A stretch of 64,000 nt of DNA from Rallus limicola (GCA_022605955.1 JAKCOZ010000015.1:2981287-3045286), one strand, 5' to 3'. Numbered from the stretch's first letter, positions 35,627-49,095 are shown. A program made the numbers and translations. The notes: generated by a model from the sequence alone, not told the origin.

Positions 35627-36030
35627 CCCCCCCCCCCCCCCCCCCCCCCGCGGCATCACCACCCCGCTGTGCGTCCGCACCTCACCGAGCATCCCCAGCC
35701 CACGGGGCATGGCCACCCCACCGGGGGGGCAGGGCCCCACCACAGGCGTCTCCACCCCACCGAGCATCACCGCCCCACCGCACCGCACCTCCCCTCCACA
35801 CCTCCCCACCCCACCGCACCTCCCCACCCCACCGAGCATCACCACCCCACCGAGCATCACCACCCCGCCATGCACACCCACCCCACCGCACCCCCCCACC
35901 CCACTGAGCACCACCACCCACCATGCACACCCACCCCACCGCACCCCCCCACCCCACCGAGCATCACCACCCTGTCACCGCCCCATATCGTCCCCACTGA
36001 GCATCCTCACCTCACCGAGCATCCCTGCCC
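35627..36030. repeat. ~20-bp minisatellite plus poly-C run
   Basis: A C run (about 35628-35650) is followed by repeats near CACCCCACCGAGCATCACC with shortened variants (CACCCCACCGCACCTCC) and a longer block containing CCATGCACACCCACCCCACC occurring twice (about 35870 and 35922). It adjoins the CpG island just upstream of the candidate SLC38A3 first exon. Confidence 0.88.
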
Positions 36031-39000
36031 AACCAGGCATCACTGCCCAGAGCACCTGGGGGCTGGTGCCCAGGGGCTGGTGTCCAGCCCTCAAAGCAGC
36101 GCGGCTGCTCCTGTGTAACCTGAAGGGCAAACCCCAGCAGGCACCTAGCGCAGGCGCTGGGTTTTCTCCCCTTAGTGAGGGGCAGAGTCACCCCACAGCC
36201 AGGGAAGGTCCCCCCAGCTGCCCCCACAGTCAGCTTCTCTCCCCAGCCCGGGGAATTCGAGCTGCACACGAGTTACCCTGGCCCAGCCGGCTGCCCTGTT
36301 GGGGTACCCGCTGCATCCGCTGCGCCCACCCTGGCATGTCCCAAACCTGGGAGCAAAGGATGCGGGTGGGACCGTCCCAATGTAACCCAAGGCAGAGGAG
36401 ACGCTCCAGTCCCCTCCTCCAGTCTCCACCAAACTTCCCTCCTTGAGCTGAAACGCCTCTTTTCCTTCACAGAGACAAAAATTTGGGGTCCTGTGAAAGT
36501 GCCCCGAAGAGGAAATTCCCTCTGGGAGAACCAGGAACTCCTGGCCAGCCACCAGCCGTGTCCCTGGCAGTTCCCTGCCCCTTCCGAAGGGCTGTCACCC
36601 CCAAACTACCTCCTGCCCCGCTGGGCAGAGGGCACCCCGCTCCTCTGCCCTGCCTGGCTCGTACTTGGGAGTGAAATCCATCCTGGGGGGTCCACACGTG
36701 GGCGGGCCCGATGCTCCCCGAGGAGCAAGGGAGCCCTGAGAGGGAGCCGGAGCCGGATGGCCGCTGCCACACGTTGGCAGGATGACTCCGCGCGTTGCCG
36801 GGAGCCTTTATTTGTGTTCCACATATCTCTCATAAACCCTCGGGAAGCCTGGGGCTGGGTTCTGCGATGGAAGCGGCTCCACCAGCCGGCAGAGAGCTCT
36901 GCCATGAGGCTGGGCGGAGGGAAAACCTCCCCCTGGCCCGGCGGCAGTGTCACCCTCTCGCCTGGGGACGTTAAATATTCAGAGTGCTCCCGGCAATCCC
37001 ACGGCTCCTGTTACCCACCCCCCTCCCACCCCCCCCCCGGGCCGGAGACGTCCATTAACTAATGTCTAATAACAGCAGCATGCGTAAGTGCTGAACCAGC
37101 GCTGGCTGGCACACGGGGCCACCCGAGCCAGCCAGGTTTGGCAGGGTGGTCATGGGTGGGGGGGGGAGATGGGCACGGCTGGGCTCAAAGCGCCCGCTTT
37201 AACCCTTCCCCTGCCCTGGCACAGGTGGGTGCCAGCCACGTGGCACCGGCGCAGAGATGTCCCCCGTAGGGGTGACAGGGTTGTAAAAAGAGGCAGGGAG
37301 CTGCCGCCCTCTAAGCAAACACAGAGCGGGCGGCTGGGGACAGGGACAGGCGGCACGGCCCCGTGGCACGCAGGCCGCAGCGGCTGCCGGTGGGCTGGGC
37401 GTGCTGGGGGGGGGGCTGGGGGTGTAGGCAGCAGCAACTCAGACACTGTCTGCTGCCTCCCAGCCTCCACGTGCTGCCCTTCCCTTTCTCCTGGTGGCCC
37501 AGTTGAAGCCCTGACCCCTCATTACTGTCCCCTCCGGCACGTGGCACCCCTTCCCATCACACCTCCCTCTCGGCTGGGCAGAGGAGATGCCCGTGCCACC
37601 CCTACCATGCCTGGATGAAGCTTTGCTGAAAACTGAAGCAGCGAGAAGGAGAAGGGAACAAAGGGAGTGAAGATGCCCCCAAACCTCAGAGCCTGGCCCA
37701 ATGGATCCCCACAGCTGGCACACGGCGGCTCCAGCCCCATGCAGCCAGGTTGGCCTCGCACTAGGGAGCCGGCCCCTTTGCTGTGGCCAGGGGCTGGTTG
37801 GGAGAGGGGTGGGCTAAGACCCTCCTCTCAGCCCACCGAGCCCCCAGCCCCCAGCGCTGCCCTGGCACAGCCTTGGCTGGCGTGGGTGTCAGGCCTGTGC
37901 CTGGGCTCCAGCCGATTGCGAAACTGCAGCCCTGCGGTTTCCCTGGCCGACTGGAAAGTTTGACGCCGGAATCCCAGCTGTGAGGAGCCTTCAGGGGAGC
38001 GTGGCACGGTGCGTCCTGCCCGCAGCATCCCGCCTCGCCAGTGGCACAGGGAGCTGAGTGCCGTGCCGGCCCCGTGGTGCTGTGGCCCTTACCCACCACC
38101 CAGCCCCTTCACCAACCACCGCCCCCCCCAGCCAAAACCTGTCCTATCCCCCCAGCCATGCTGGGAGATGAAGGTGATTAAGATGAGCCCACAAACCCCC
38201 TCAGCCTCAAGAACATCCTGGTGTGAGATGAGACCGGCCAGGACCCAGCCAGGAAGGATCATGGGGTGCTCTCCTTCTTGTGCCTGGTTTCCTTTGCTCA
38301 ACCTCTGTGCCTACTGCTGCCCACAGCTGCCTGCTGGACCCAGGGCTGAGGTGGGAGATGGTGGGAGGATGTGGTGCAGACAATGGTTCCATCTGTGCCC
38401 AGAGCGGTGTGTCCACCTGCCACCACTGTCACCTCTGGAGCAAGGAGCCTCTTGGAGCTTGTCCTTGCTGGGAACACGCCAGCGGGTTGCCTCGGGTCTG
38501 TGGCACTGCTTGTTGCACAGGCATGGCCCCAGCACCCATCGGGGACTCTGAGACCCCCACTGCCCCCCTGACACTGCTGGGGAGCGAGCGAGGCACGAGG
38601 ATCCAGGAGCACCGGTGGTGGGGGGAGGAGGAAAGGGAACCCTGTGGCCAGCAGCGTGGGCTGGAGTGACTTGGGGTGACACCTGCCCACGGCGGTGCCC
38701 AGGCCAGAACCCTTCCTCTTCCAGAAGCCTCCTGATGCCGCCACCATGGCGCCTGGGCCTGGAGCTGGCAGGGGCGGGGTGGGGGGGGGGGGAGGTGTGG
38801 GACCTCTCACAGCCCCCTCCCTCGCCCTTGACCGCCGCTTCCCTCATGGCACATGCTGTCATGTGGCAGGGCACAACAACAACAACAAGGACTAATTGGT
38901 TAATGTGATTTCAAAACATGATTTGCAATTATAACTCACCAGAGAGCATTCAATGGGCCCGCACATCGCAGAGTGGGTTTTTCTCCTCCGTTTGTTCCTG

Positions 39001-41600
39001 GAACCTCGAAACCAATTAACTTTACAGAAGCCAGAAGCAAAGTGCTGCTCAGCAGACCTGAAGGGTGGGTTATCTCTGAGCTCAATCGCTTCCCTGCCAA
39101 GCACGGTACTGGGAAGCGAGGAACTCAGGGCGAACCCCAAGGTAACCACACTGCTTCTCCTCACTGCTGGTCCCCCCAGCTCCAATAGCCCCCACTGGGA
39201 TGCCAGTCCTGCGTAGGCTCCTCCAGCTTCCAGCCATTGAGTGCTGAGGGCAGGAGCGTGCCCTGAGCCTGAAGAGATGGGGATGAGCCATTCCTCTTGG
39301 CGTAGGGGCACTGCCACCACTGTCACCTCCAGTGATGCTGGCATCAGCCCACTCCTCTCTGCCCCCCCGGCAGGGCATCTGCATCCCCACTGTCCCCACC
39401 AGCAGCACCCACAGCCCCACCAGGCCCAGGGGCTCTGGGTCCATGGGATTGCCATCGCAGCAAGGGCCTAGGTGCCTTTAAGGCAATTAAGCAAGGACTT
39501 ACCAAGGACTTCAATGCCTCTAAACACAACTTCACTGCCTTTAAAACCCGATGAGCCTGAGCGGCTGTGGTGCACCTGAAAGCTCTGACATCCAGTGCCC
39601 CATCCAGGCTAGCTCCTCTGAGGCTTGGGGTATTTTCCCAGTGGCCCCAGTTACCAGGTTCTCTTGCTCCCCACATCCCATTGGGAAGCCAGACCCAGGG
39701 CCGGTAGCGTTCATCCTTGACAGGCAAAGGGGCACTGGGTACCTGCTGCTGGGGGGATGCTCTGTCAGCGATACCTCAGGACAGTGCAGGACCCCCACTC
39801 TGCTGGGGGACCTCTGCTCCCAGGGGAACCTGTGGCCCCACCAGCCCACAGGGAACACTCCCATGCAAATAGGGCCTGAGGGTCCCCAGGCCACAGGCCG
39901 CCCTCCATCAGCTCCTTGAGCCCCAGGTTCCTCCATCCTATGGGCACCTCAGCATCCCATGTTGCAGCCACCCAGACTCCCTGAGGATAGGGAGGGAGCC
40001 CAGGCAGCTCCCAGAGCCGCCAAGGAGGGGTGGGGCAGCACAGGACAGGCTGGACTCCCTACACCCCAAACCACCCTGGGCTGGGAGCAGGGCCAGGCCC
40101 CCAGCCAAAACCCCCCCTGGGACACCAGGTCCTGGGTGAGCCGAGCTGCAGCTGGGGGCAGGCAGTTCTGTTTAGCAGGGCAGGAGCAGGGCTCTGGTAT
40201 GGGGCAGCAGAAGGAAATGTGGGGCAGCACTGGGGGACTCGCTGCACACAGGGAGGGCTGTTACCTGTTCAAGCCTGAGCTCCCCAGCAAGCTGTCAGGA
40301 GCTGCTGGGGAGCCCCGGGGGGGCAGGCACACTGCAGATGGCTGGGGAACTGGGGACGGGGAGCAGGGGAAGACCAGGGACGCCTTTCGGCCCAGACGAC
40401 TGTAGCATCCTTGTTTAAAGATATAAATAACCCAGCCAAAAATGGAGACGCAGCCACAGCCGTGTCCCTCCTCTCCCTGGGGGGCCGCAGCTGGGTCGGA
40501 GCCAGCCCAGGAACAGATAGAGCTCACGCAGCCCCGGTGAAGCCGTGGTCTGCTCCAGCTCCCCGTGGAACGCAGCAGCAGGGCTGCGCTGGGCCCACCC
40601 TCACCAGGCCACACTGGCGGTCCCGGCGCAGGACGGTGTGGCACGGGGTCCTGCCAGCCATGATCCAGCCAGGAGGAGCAGAGGGGATAAAGGCCCTTTC
40701 ATGACCCGCCAGGGAAAAGGATTCAGCAGCAGGAGCACAAAAGGACGGGCCAGCGCTCAGCATCACCACATCCCCCAGCACCAGGATCCCCGAGCTCCTA
40801 TGGCGGTGGGATGCAGGGGGTCAGTCCCTCTAGCCAGTGGGCAGCCAGGGAGTGCTGGGTGCTGGGGTCCTGGCAGGCACCTCCGAGTCCCTGCCAGCTC
40901 TGCCCAGCCTGGTGCTTGGGAGGGCCGAGCCTGGTGCAGTATCAGGCCAGGCAGATCTGGCATGGCGTCCCCCTCCACGGTTGGGAAAGCCCCAGGGCGG
41001 CTGCCCCTCTCCCTCCCCTCGGAGCTGGCTGACAATTGGCTGCTCAGGGGACGCCGGCCTTGATCCGCATCGCTGCCCGTCCCCACGGCCGAGCAAACAG
41101 AGAGGAAAACAGCCCCAGCCAGTCCCCACCACCGCCGGCACGCGGCCAGGCACCAAGCACCATTCCCGGGACCCCTGCTTGTCAAGCAGAGCTGGTGGCA
41201 TCACCATACCGGGGGGCTGATGGTACCGACCTACCTGTCCCACAGCCAGGAAGGAGCCTGGAGCCTGCTGAGGCCAAGCCAGGAGGAGGGAGTCGGGGTC
41301 AGCAGCAGTGCCCACCATGACGGTGGAGCGGCTGCACTGGGGCAGCCAGCGTGTTGGGGAAAGGGCCGAGGCGTAGCTGGGGCGGCCCCCCAACCACTGA
41401 CCCTGGGTATGGGGCAGTCCCTCCTTGCCCAGGCCAGGGGTCAGCTCGCCCAGCTCAGTGCTGTTTGCCAGAGCTGTGGGCCAGCTGGGACCAGCCGGCT
41501 GGCAGCGGGCAGCCTGCATGCGCCAGGGGCACGTGCGTCACCCCTGCCCAGCCACCCCACACGCTCCCACTGCCTTACCCGGGACCTTTCCTATCCGCAG
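36031..41600. other. Intergenic sequence without recognised genes
   Basis: No conserved coding exon was identified. Two lower-GC patches stand out, 36960-37090 (GTTAAATATTCAG and ATTAACTAATGTCTAATAAC) and 38870-39070 (ACTAATTGGTTAATGTGATT and CCAATTAACTTTACAG). A third at 39470-39550 contains the palindrome GCCTTTAAGGC. These may be conserved noncoding elements. Confidence 0.5.
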
Positions 41601-41749
41601 TGCGTCACAGAATCCTGCCCCGGCCCTGCCAGAGGGGCACCCTGCTCCCACAGGGGCCAGGGAGATGCCAGGCACCGGGGCGATGCTTGAGGCCAGCTCC
41701 CACCCCACTTACCCCTGCGCATCCCCCGTTGCCCAAAGCTTTGCAACAC

Positions 41750-42480
41750 CCCCGGGACCCCACCCGCCGTCGGGTCCCACGGGGACGGCAGCGGGGCGGG
41801 CAGAGGGATGCGGGCAGGGGAGACGCGGGCATTGGGGACGCGGGAGAGGGGGGACGCGGGAGAGGGGGGACGCCGCGGGCTCCCAGCCGCGCTGCTGGCA
41901 CGGCGGCCCCCGCCGCTCCGCGGGTGCCAGCGCACGGGTGGCTGCCCCGGCCCTGCCCGGAGCGCTGCCCGCTCCCGCGCCCCGCCGCCGGCAAGGTGAG
42001 CGCAGCGCCGTGGCCGTGACCGCACCGCCCCCTCTTTCCGCCGCTGCCGGCCGGCCACCCCCGGTTCCCGCCGGCCGAAACGCCGGGCACGGGCCGGTGA
42101 CCCCGGCACTGCGCCCAGGCGGCACCGCCGCCGGCCCGTGACGGCACGGCCCGGCACAGCCCCGTCCTCAGTCCCGCCGACGGCCCACGCGTGTCCGGGG
42201 CCGGTCCCGCCCCACGCCGGGCCCCGCCCGCCGCCACGTCCCGGCTCCGCCCCGGTCCGGCACGGCCGCGCAGGCCCAGACCGCCCCCTGACGGCAGCCG
42301 GCGGCACGGCCGGGCCTCCCGCTGCACCGGGCGAGCCCCGGTCCCTGTGCCCCCGGCCCCTGTGCCCCCGGTCCCTACATCCTCCCGCCCGCCGCCCCCG
42401 TGCTGGGCGCTGGGCCGGCGGCAGGAGGGGCGCAGGCAGCACCGCACCCGCGCTGCCCCCGGGAGGTGGGGAGGGGAAGG
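41750..42480. promoter_or_regulatory. Orphan CpG island
   Basis: This is CpG-dense, GGCGG-rich sequence with a good plus-strand donor (GGCAAG then GTGAGCGC, exon side ending 41995). No coding exon can be attached to it. It could be an alternative SEMA3B or SLC38A3 first exon, or a noncoding RNA promoter. Confidence 0.5.
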
Positions 42481-43984
42481 CGGCAGAGGGGCTGGGGTGC
42501 CCAGTGCCCTGACAAGCTGCCCCCAGGCCATGGCGCAGCCTGGGCCCTTCTCAGCCTCTCCCGTGGGAAGGGGGAAGGGGTGGCACTGCCCAGCGCATCC
42601 CTGGTGAGGGGCACCCGCGCCCCGGGACCCCTGGGCCCCAAAGACCCCCGGGGAGCTGGGTGTTGTACAGCTCCACACAGCATGGCACAGTGTGTTGCAG
42701 TGTGCTGCGGTGTGCCATGCATCCACACCCCCAACATCCCCACGCCGTGCTGTCCTGCAGCCACCCCAGCCAGCGCCCAGCTCTGCACGGCAACACCCCA
42801 TCCCCAGACCCTTGCCTCCAGCATGGGGCACAGCTACCTGGGAGGGATGCTGAAGTCTGGCCTGGCCTCCCAGGCGCTGGTAGAGCCCCCCAGTTCCCAG
42901 CCCATGGCAGGAGTGGTTCAGCTGGCATCGGCCGCTCTGACCCAGCCAGGTTTGCCCATCCCTGGGGCTGGAGGCTCTGCAGGCTCTGGGGCAGCCATGC
43001 CAGCACATGGCCACTGCTGCAGCAGGGAACAACAACGCACTTCCTCACCTTCAGATGGAATTTCCTGAGCTGTTGTTTTATTAAATTGGTGCCTGTTGCC
43101 CCCTGTGCCGGCGGGCACCACGCAGCAGAGCCCAGCTCCCTCACCTCCGTGCCCCTTTCAGAGACGGGCAGGTGTGGGTGGTGGCTCTGTCTCCCTCCTC
43201 TGGCTTTTTCCCATCCCAGCCCGGTGCACATCCCACCCCGCTCCTTCCAGCTGAAGTCATCCTGGCACCTCTGGCCATAAAGAAGACCCATCTTCTCCCT
43301 CGTGCCCCGGCTGCGTGGCTCCCGTTGGGTAACACCGACTTACCTCCAGCTCCCGGCACACCGAGTGGGTGAGGAGCTCTGCGGCTCTCACCGCCCAGGC
43401 CCAGGAGAGAGCTCGTTACACATTGACCCTGCGTTAATGAGGCAGCATGGGCTGCCTCTGGCCTTCGGACTACAGGGATGCTATGCAAGCAGCCCCGCAG
43501 CCTGCTCAGGGCAGGGCTCTGGGGGCTCTGCGGGGGTGAGTGTGCCCAGCACCGGCACCGCAGAGGCAGCCGCGTCCCCATCCTCATCCTCCTCCTCCTC
43601 CTCCCAGCCCCGCTGGGCTGGGCTTTGCGGGAGCAGATGAGGTGGGGGGACAGCGATGAGCGCTCTCACCCTGGCACCCCTCCAACCAGGGACAGGACCG
43701 AGCAGGCAAGGACGGGGCCCTGGGGATTTTAGGATGCTGCACGGTTGCGGTGCGGAACCCAGAGCTTGCTCCCCCCTCTCCCGCCTCCCAGCGCAGGTGG
43801 AGAGGGGGGGTAGCGGCACGTTGGGGAGCCCCGGGGTCCGGAGAGGCCGTCCCCGTGCCGCCGGCCGGGTGGCTGGGTGCACGGGGAGGGCACGGGACAG
43901 TCGCCTTTTGTTGGTGCCGGCCCTCGGAGCGGGGACTGGGGCTTTGCGTCCCCTCCCTCCGCCCCCGCCGCCGGCAGGACTGGC

Positions 43985-44087
43985 GTCCGGCACCGGGGAT
44001 TTGGGGTTTAAAGAGCAGCCCCGGCCCCGGCTCACCAGCCAGGCAAGGAGGCAGGCGAGCTCCGGCAGAGCCCACGCACCGCGGCAG
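43985..44087 (+). promoter_or_regulatory. Promoter/first-exon-like segment upstream of SEMA3B
   Basis: A TATA-like GGGGTTTAAAGAGC (about 44004-44017) is followed by about 70 bp of GC-rich sequence ending in CGCGGCAG and a donor GTGAGACG at 44088. The next plus-strand gene is SEMA3B, 8.2 kb downstream, so an alternative 5' noncoding exon of SEMA3B is possible. This is inference from motifs only. Confidence 0.3.
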
Positions 44088-47000
44088 GTGAGACGGCGGC
44101 TGCCCGGCACCGGGGAGGGGGGGGGGGGGGGGGGCGCTACAGGGTGGGGGAAACCAGGGCGGCGGAGGTCCTTGGGGGTATGCCAGGTCCCTGCCTCCCC
44201 TCGATGGGTCCTGGGTGCCAACAGCCTCAGACACGGCCCCGAGAAGGAAGCGGGGCGCATCGTCACGCACGCACCGCCTCCTTGTCCTCATCACCCTGTG
44301 TCTGAGAGGGGACCCCCTGCGCCCTGTCCAGCTGGGGCGGCTGGGGAGCGCTGCTGCGTTGCGGCTGGGGTGGGGATGGAGGGGCGGGGGGGGGGGGGGG
44401 GGGGGGGAAGTGTTCCCAAGTGATGCCCCTTCCCCACGGTGCTGGCTTATGGGAAGGGGGGGGGTTCTCTCGGTGCCCTCCCACCCTCGGCTCCTCCGCC
44501 GCACTTGCTGGCTGGGCCCTGGGCAGGGCTTACCCTGGCTGGCACCTGTGCGAGCTCTGAGCCTCTGGGGAAGAGGGAAGCCCATGGCCGGGCACGGGGC
44601 TGGGCAGCAGCGGGAGCCGGGCCAGCAGACAAGGCACTATTGTGCCGCGCTGGGGCCGCCGGCTCGCCCGTCAATAGCCGCATTATGCTCGGTGGCAGCC
44701 CCCCAGCCTTCCCAGCCGCCGCGGCTCTGCGGGAGCGCCGTGGGAGGCGATCTGAAGTGGCTGTTGTGTTGGGGGGGGGGCCAGGCTGAGAGGAGGAGGG
44801 TGGGCAGCGATGGGTGCCTGGCCCCTTCTGCCTCTCCCTGGCTGGGTGCTGTGGCGGTGGGACGCTGCGCTTCCTACTGCCAGCGTGTCTGGGGGCAAGA
44901 CGCCTCGGGAGGGGAGCAGGCGGGCTCGGTGGGTGTTCCAGCACCCCTGTCCCTGCTCCTCTGCCTTCACCATCCCTCCAGGCAGCTCCCGTGCCCGAGG
45001 CAGCAGCAGCTGGGCCTCGCTGTCCCTGGGACAGGGACAAGGAAGTGGGCAGTGAGGGCGGACATCAGCCCTGGGCACGGATGCAGCCGGTCCAGCTGGA
45101 GCAGAGGATGGGGCAGCAGGCTTCCTGGCCTGACACACCCCAGCTAAAATTATCAATGTTATGGCGGGGACACCAGCCTATTTTTAAAGCCCAGAGGAGC
45201 TGGATGCCGACAGCTGGTGTGGCACAGGGCAGGGCTGGAGGGTCTGTGGCAGGGCAGCTGGTGGCAGGAGCTCAGCCAGCATCTCTCCTGCTGGGACAGG
45301 GAGAAAGCTGGGGTGGGGGCAGAAAGCCCGTGGGTCAGGTCCTACTTGCCGTGGCTGCTCCAAGTGGAGGGATGGTTCATCCTCCAGTGGGATGGGTTTG
45401 GGGAGCTTCAAGCTAGTTGGTTTCAAGTACACAGGACACAGCCCCTCTGCCTGCCCCAGAGCAGGGCTGCCAGCAGCCACAAAGCTTAGGACAGGTGGTC
45501 ACCCCAGGGCAGCCGGATGGGATTCTGGGAGCCTGAGATCCCTTTTTTCCCAAAAAGCCATTGTGCTGCACTGGGAGGATGGATGCTCCCTTCATCACTG
45601 CCCTGAGGATTCATTCTGCACTCCATGGCTCGGCCCCACCACAGGGACACCCAGCACCCCATGTACCCTGGGGAGTCCAGCTCAGCCCAGCGTGGTGTGG
45701 GGACGATTAAAAAGGGATTAGCTGGGCTATGGCACGGTGCTGCCGGGAGCTGGTACCTAATCCTGGCAGGAATGTGCTGGGGCCACACGGGTTCCTGCTG
45801 CGGGGGTCTCACATAGCGTGCCGTGATGGGGGGTGGGTGGAGGGTCAGAGGTGGGGGGTGTATCCATCCACGTGCTGTGAGCCCTGAGCTGGTGTCCCTC
45901 CTGGACACAGCCACCTTGTCACATTGCAAGGATGCAGCTGGCTGGGGTGCATTTGGTCACCTCTGGCCAGGCTGTTGCACTGGCATGCTGGGGACCGCAT
46001 GGGCTCTGTCCCCTGCCTGACACACTGTCCCCTCACACAGGGGAGGATGTGGCAGCCACCTGAGGCCTGATGCCAACCCATGGCCCAATGCTATGTGCTG
46101 CAGGGACACGCAGCCTCTGCCTGGCCTTAGTGTGCAGGGTGGGGACACAGGCATGGTACAGCAGGGCGCACCTCACACCCCCCACACCCCTCCCTGGGAA
46201 AAGCCACAGGCTGTGATGAAAGCAGGACTTGGGACAGGGAGCTGGCCTGGCCAGGCGTGGGGGGGCCACACAGGCAGCTGATGAGGAGTCCCATGCAGGG
46301 GAATGATCCCAGAGGAGTCCTAAAGCCACATCTTTAGTGCCATCACAAACCACCGAGGGCTTGCTGGGGTGGCCAGGCCTGGGGGTACCAGCTCAAGGCA
46401 GGTACCCCCAAGCCTGGGCCATGGCTGCTGGCTGGGCTGAGGATGCCTCTCCTCCCTCCTCTTCCCCTGGGAAGCCAGCAGTGTCACTGTGAGTGCTGGC
46501 AAAGGTCACTCTGCCACACAAGAGTGCATCTCTTGGCCAGGACACAGTGCTGAGCCAAGCCCAGGCAGCACGGGGACATCTATGACACCAGTTGGCAGGA
46601 TGCAGCCCACCTGGTGCCCCTGGGGTTTGATGGCTCCACCAGGACCAAGGGATGCTCCCCAGCCCCAGGGAGACAGGGGCCACCCTGCAGCTGCCACACT
46701 CTGGGTCACCCCCACGGGTGTCCCCATGAGATCTGGCTCCTGCTTGGGGTGCAGGGTTTGTCCCTGTGCTGGTGGCTAGCTGCAGCCCACCCTGGCCTGT
46801 CTCCCTCTACCTGGGCTCACCAGTGGGTCCTGGTGACCCACCTGATGGCACAGGTACATGCCCGCCGGCACCTTGGGAGCCGTTGGGTGCTGTCTGCCGC
46901 TCCACCCCAGCCCCGGGAGCCCGGTGGAGGCGGGGTGGAGCTATTTCCTACCACAGACACGGCTGGGGTGCTGCCAGCAGAGCTCGGGGTGCTCGCCAGC

Positions 47001-47390
47001 CCCGGAAGCACCGGGGGAAGATTTGGCCGAGGCAGAGATGCCCAGGTGCGGATCCAGGGAAGGGATCAAAGAGCGAAGGTGCCAGCACCTGCTCCGGCGC
47101 CAGCGGCGACACCCCCGCGCTGGCGGGTGGCCAGGCCACCAAGGCCACCGGCACCTGGCCGCGCTCCGCGGGGCTGGCAGCGGCTGCGGGGCTGAGGGTG
47201 GGACGTTGGTGGTGAAGCCCGTTCCAGCTGGGGACCGTCACTCCGGCAGCGCCCGGCAGCTTCGGCACTTGGCTGGAGCACCCTGCGGGGTGGGAAGGGG
47301 TGGCCGGCGGGGTGACGTGGCGGATCCCTCCCGCAGCGCTTTTTCCGGGATGGAAGCCTGGCCCTTCTGACGCCTGATGGCTTCTCCAGG
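44088..47390. other. Intergenic sequence without recognised genes
   Basis: There is a G run at 44385-44407 and otherwise unique GC-rich sequence. Nothing coding or RNA-like was recognised. Confidence 0.5.
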
Positions 47391-47433
47391 CGGAGCCTCT
47401 GCCGGAGAGATCCCCGCAGCGCTCCGGTGCGGA

Positions 47434-47452
47434 GTGTGTGTGTGTGTGTGTG
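47434..47452. repeat. (GT)n microsatellite
   Basis: A short GTGTGT run of about 9 units lies just before the 0.54 kb tandem duplication. Confidence 0.85.
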
Positions 47453-47500
47453 ACAGTGACAACACCCGGCCACCTCGTCATGTATGCCGGGAGTGGCGCT

Positions 47501-48541
47501 GGGTGTAAAGGTCCCAGCTGGGTGGAGGGAAACTGAGGCACGGTGCTGCACAGCAAAGGAAGGTCCCTGCTGTACCGGGCCAGGGGCCACCCACCCTGAA
47601 GTCCCGCTGTGATGCCAAGGCAAAGTGCTGCAGCAGATAACCCCCACTGTAGAAGTGTCGGCACTTCCCCTGCCACCCATCCCCTCACTGTCCCTGTCCC
47701 CCTTGTCCTCCTGTCACGCCAGGCTGGAGCTTGGCACCGTGGTGTGACCAGGAAGTGAACAGGCTGGTGGTGCTGGGGCAAAAGGTGCTGTCAGCCTGCC
47801 CACAGGACAGTGCCACCGGCAGCGAGACAGAAGGGCACTGCCCAGGCCCTCTGCCTGGCACCGCTCCTGCCTGCCACTGACCCCTGCACTGCTCCCAAAC
47901 CTGCTGAGCCCACCAACCACCCGCACCCACCATCTCCCTGCTCCTGGGTTGCCCGTGCCCACTACCAGGCTGCAGGCCTGCACCCCCTGCCCGCCCCCCG
48001 CTGCACCGGCCTTGCTGGACACCCGGGTGTAAAGCTGGACACCTGGGTGTAAAGGTCCCAGCTGGGTGGAGGGAAACTGAGGCACGGTGCTGCACAGCAA
48101 AGGAAGGTCCCTGCTGTGCAGGCCCAGGGGCCACCCACCCTGAAGTCCCGCTGTGATACCAAGGCAAAGCGCTGCAGCAGATAACCCCCACCGTAGCAGT
48201 GTCAGCACCTCCCCTGCCACCCATCCCCTCACTGTCCCCGTCCCCCTCGCCTCCTGTCACGCCAGGCTGGAGCTTGGCACCGTGGTGTGACCAGGAAGTG
48301 AACAGGCTGGTGGTGCTGGGGCAGAAGGTGCTGTCAGCCTGCCCACAGGACAGTGCCACCGGCAGCGAGACAGAAGGGCACTGCCCAGGCCCTCTGCCTG
48401 GCACCACTCCCAAACCTGCTGAGCCCACCAACCACCCGCACCCACCATCTCCCTGCTCCTGGGCTGCCCGTGCCCGCTGCCAGGCTTCAGGCCTGCACCC
48501 CCTGCCCGTCCCCCGTTGCACCGGCCTTGCTGGACACCCGC
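47501..48541. repeat. Tandem duplication, ~0.54 kb unit, two copies
   Basis: The segment beginning GGGTGTAAAGGTCCCAGCTG at 47501 is repeated from 48045, giving a period of 544 bp. The copies stay closely similar through the GCTGCAGCAGATAACCCCCAC block, the GACCAGGAAGTGAACAGGCT block and GCCTTGCTGGACACCCG. The second copy has lost about 40 bp between GGCACC and CTCCCAAACCTGCTG (near 48400). The similarity makes it recent. No gene lies within. Confidence 0.85.
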
Positions 48542-49053
48542 ACCCACAGGTAGGGCTGGCCAGGGCCGTGGGGGGCACAGGGCAGGGAGTGACGTGTGTG
48601 TCCCCCCCGGCCCAAGCCCAGCTCGCCGAGGCGTGCGTGGCCCTGCTGCCGGCACCGCTCCGCACTTGCTATTCTTGGCAGCGGCAGCTGGAAAATGGGA
48701 GGCAGCGGAGGAATTTTGTTTGCTCGGGGCTGGGCCCACGCCAGACATCTGGGCTGCAGCTGAGCGGGGTGAGGGACCGGTGTGTGTCCCCCCCACCGCC
48801 CCCAGCGTGGCCCCCGGTGCCCCCCGCCCCCCCCTGCCACGGCCCTAGCACAGGCCCTGGCACCCCACGCCAGGCAGGCAGCACCTGACCCACAGCTGCC
48901 CGCCCCAGCGCCAAGCCCGGCCACTCGTGTGCTGAGCGTGACGGGCTCAGCTCTGCCCCAGGGACAGCGGGTGTCACTGTGGGCGTCATTGTGGGTGTCA
49001 CCATGGGTGTCACCATGGGTGTAGCCATGGGGCAGATGGAGCAGCGCAGCATC

Positions 49054-49056
<3 letters not shown>

Positions 49057-49095
<39 letters not shown>

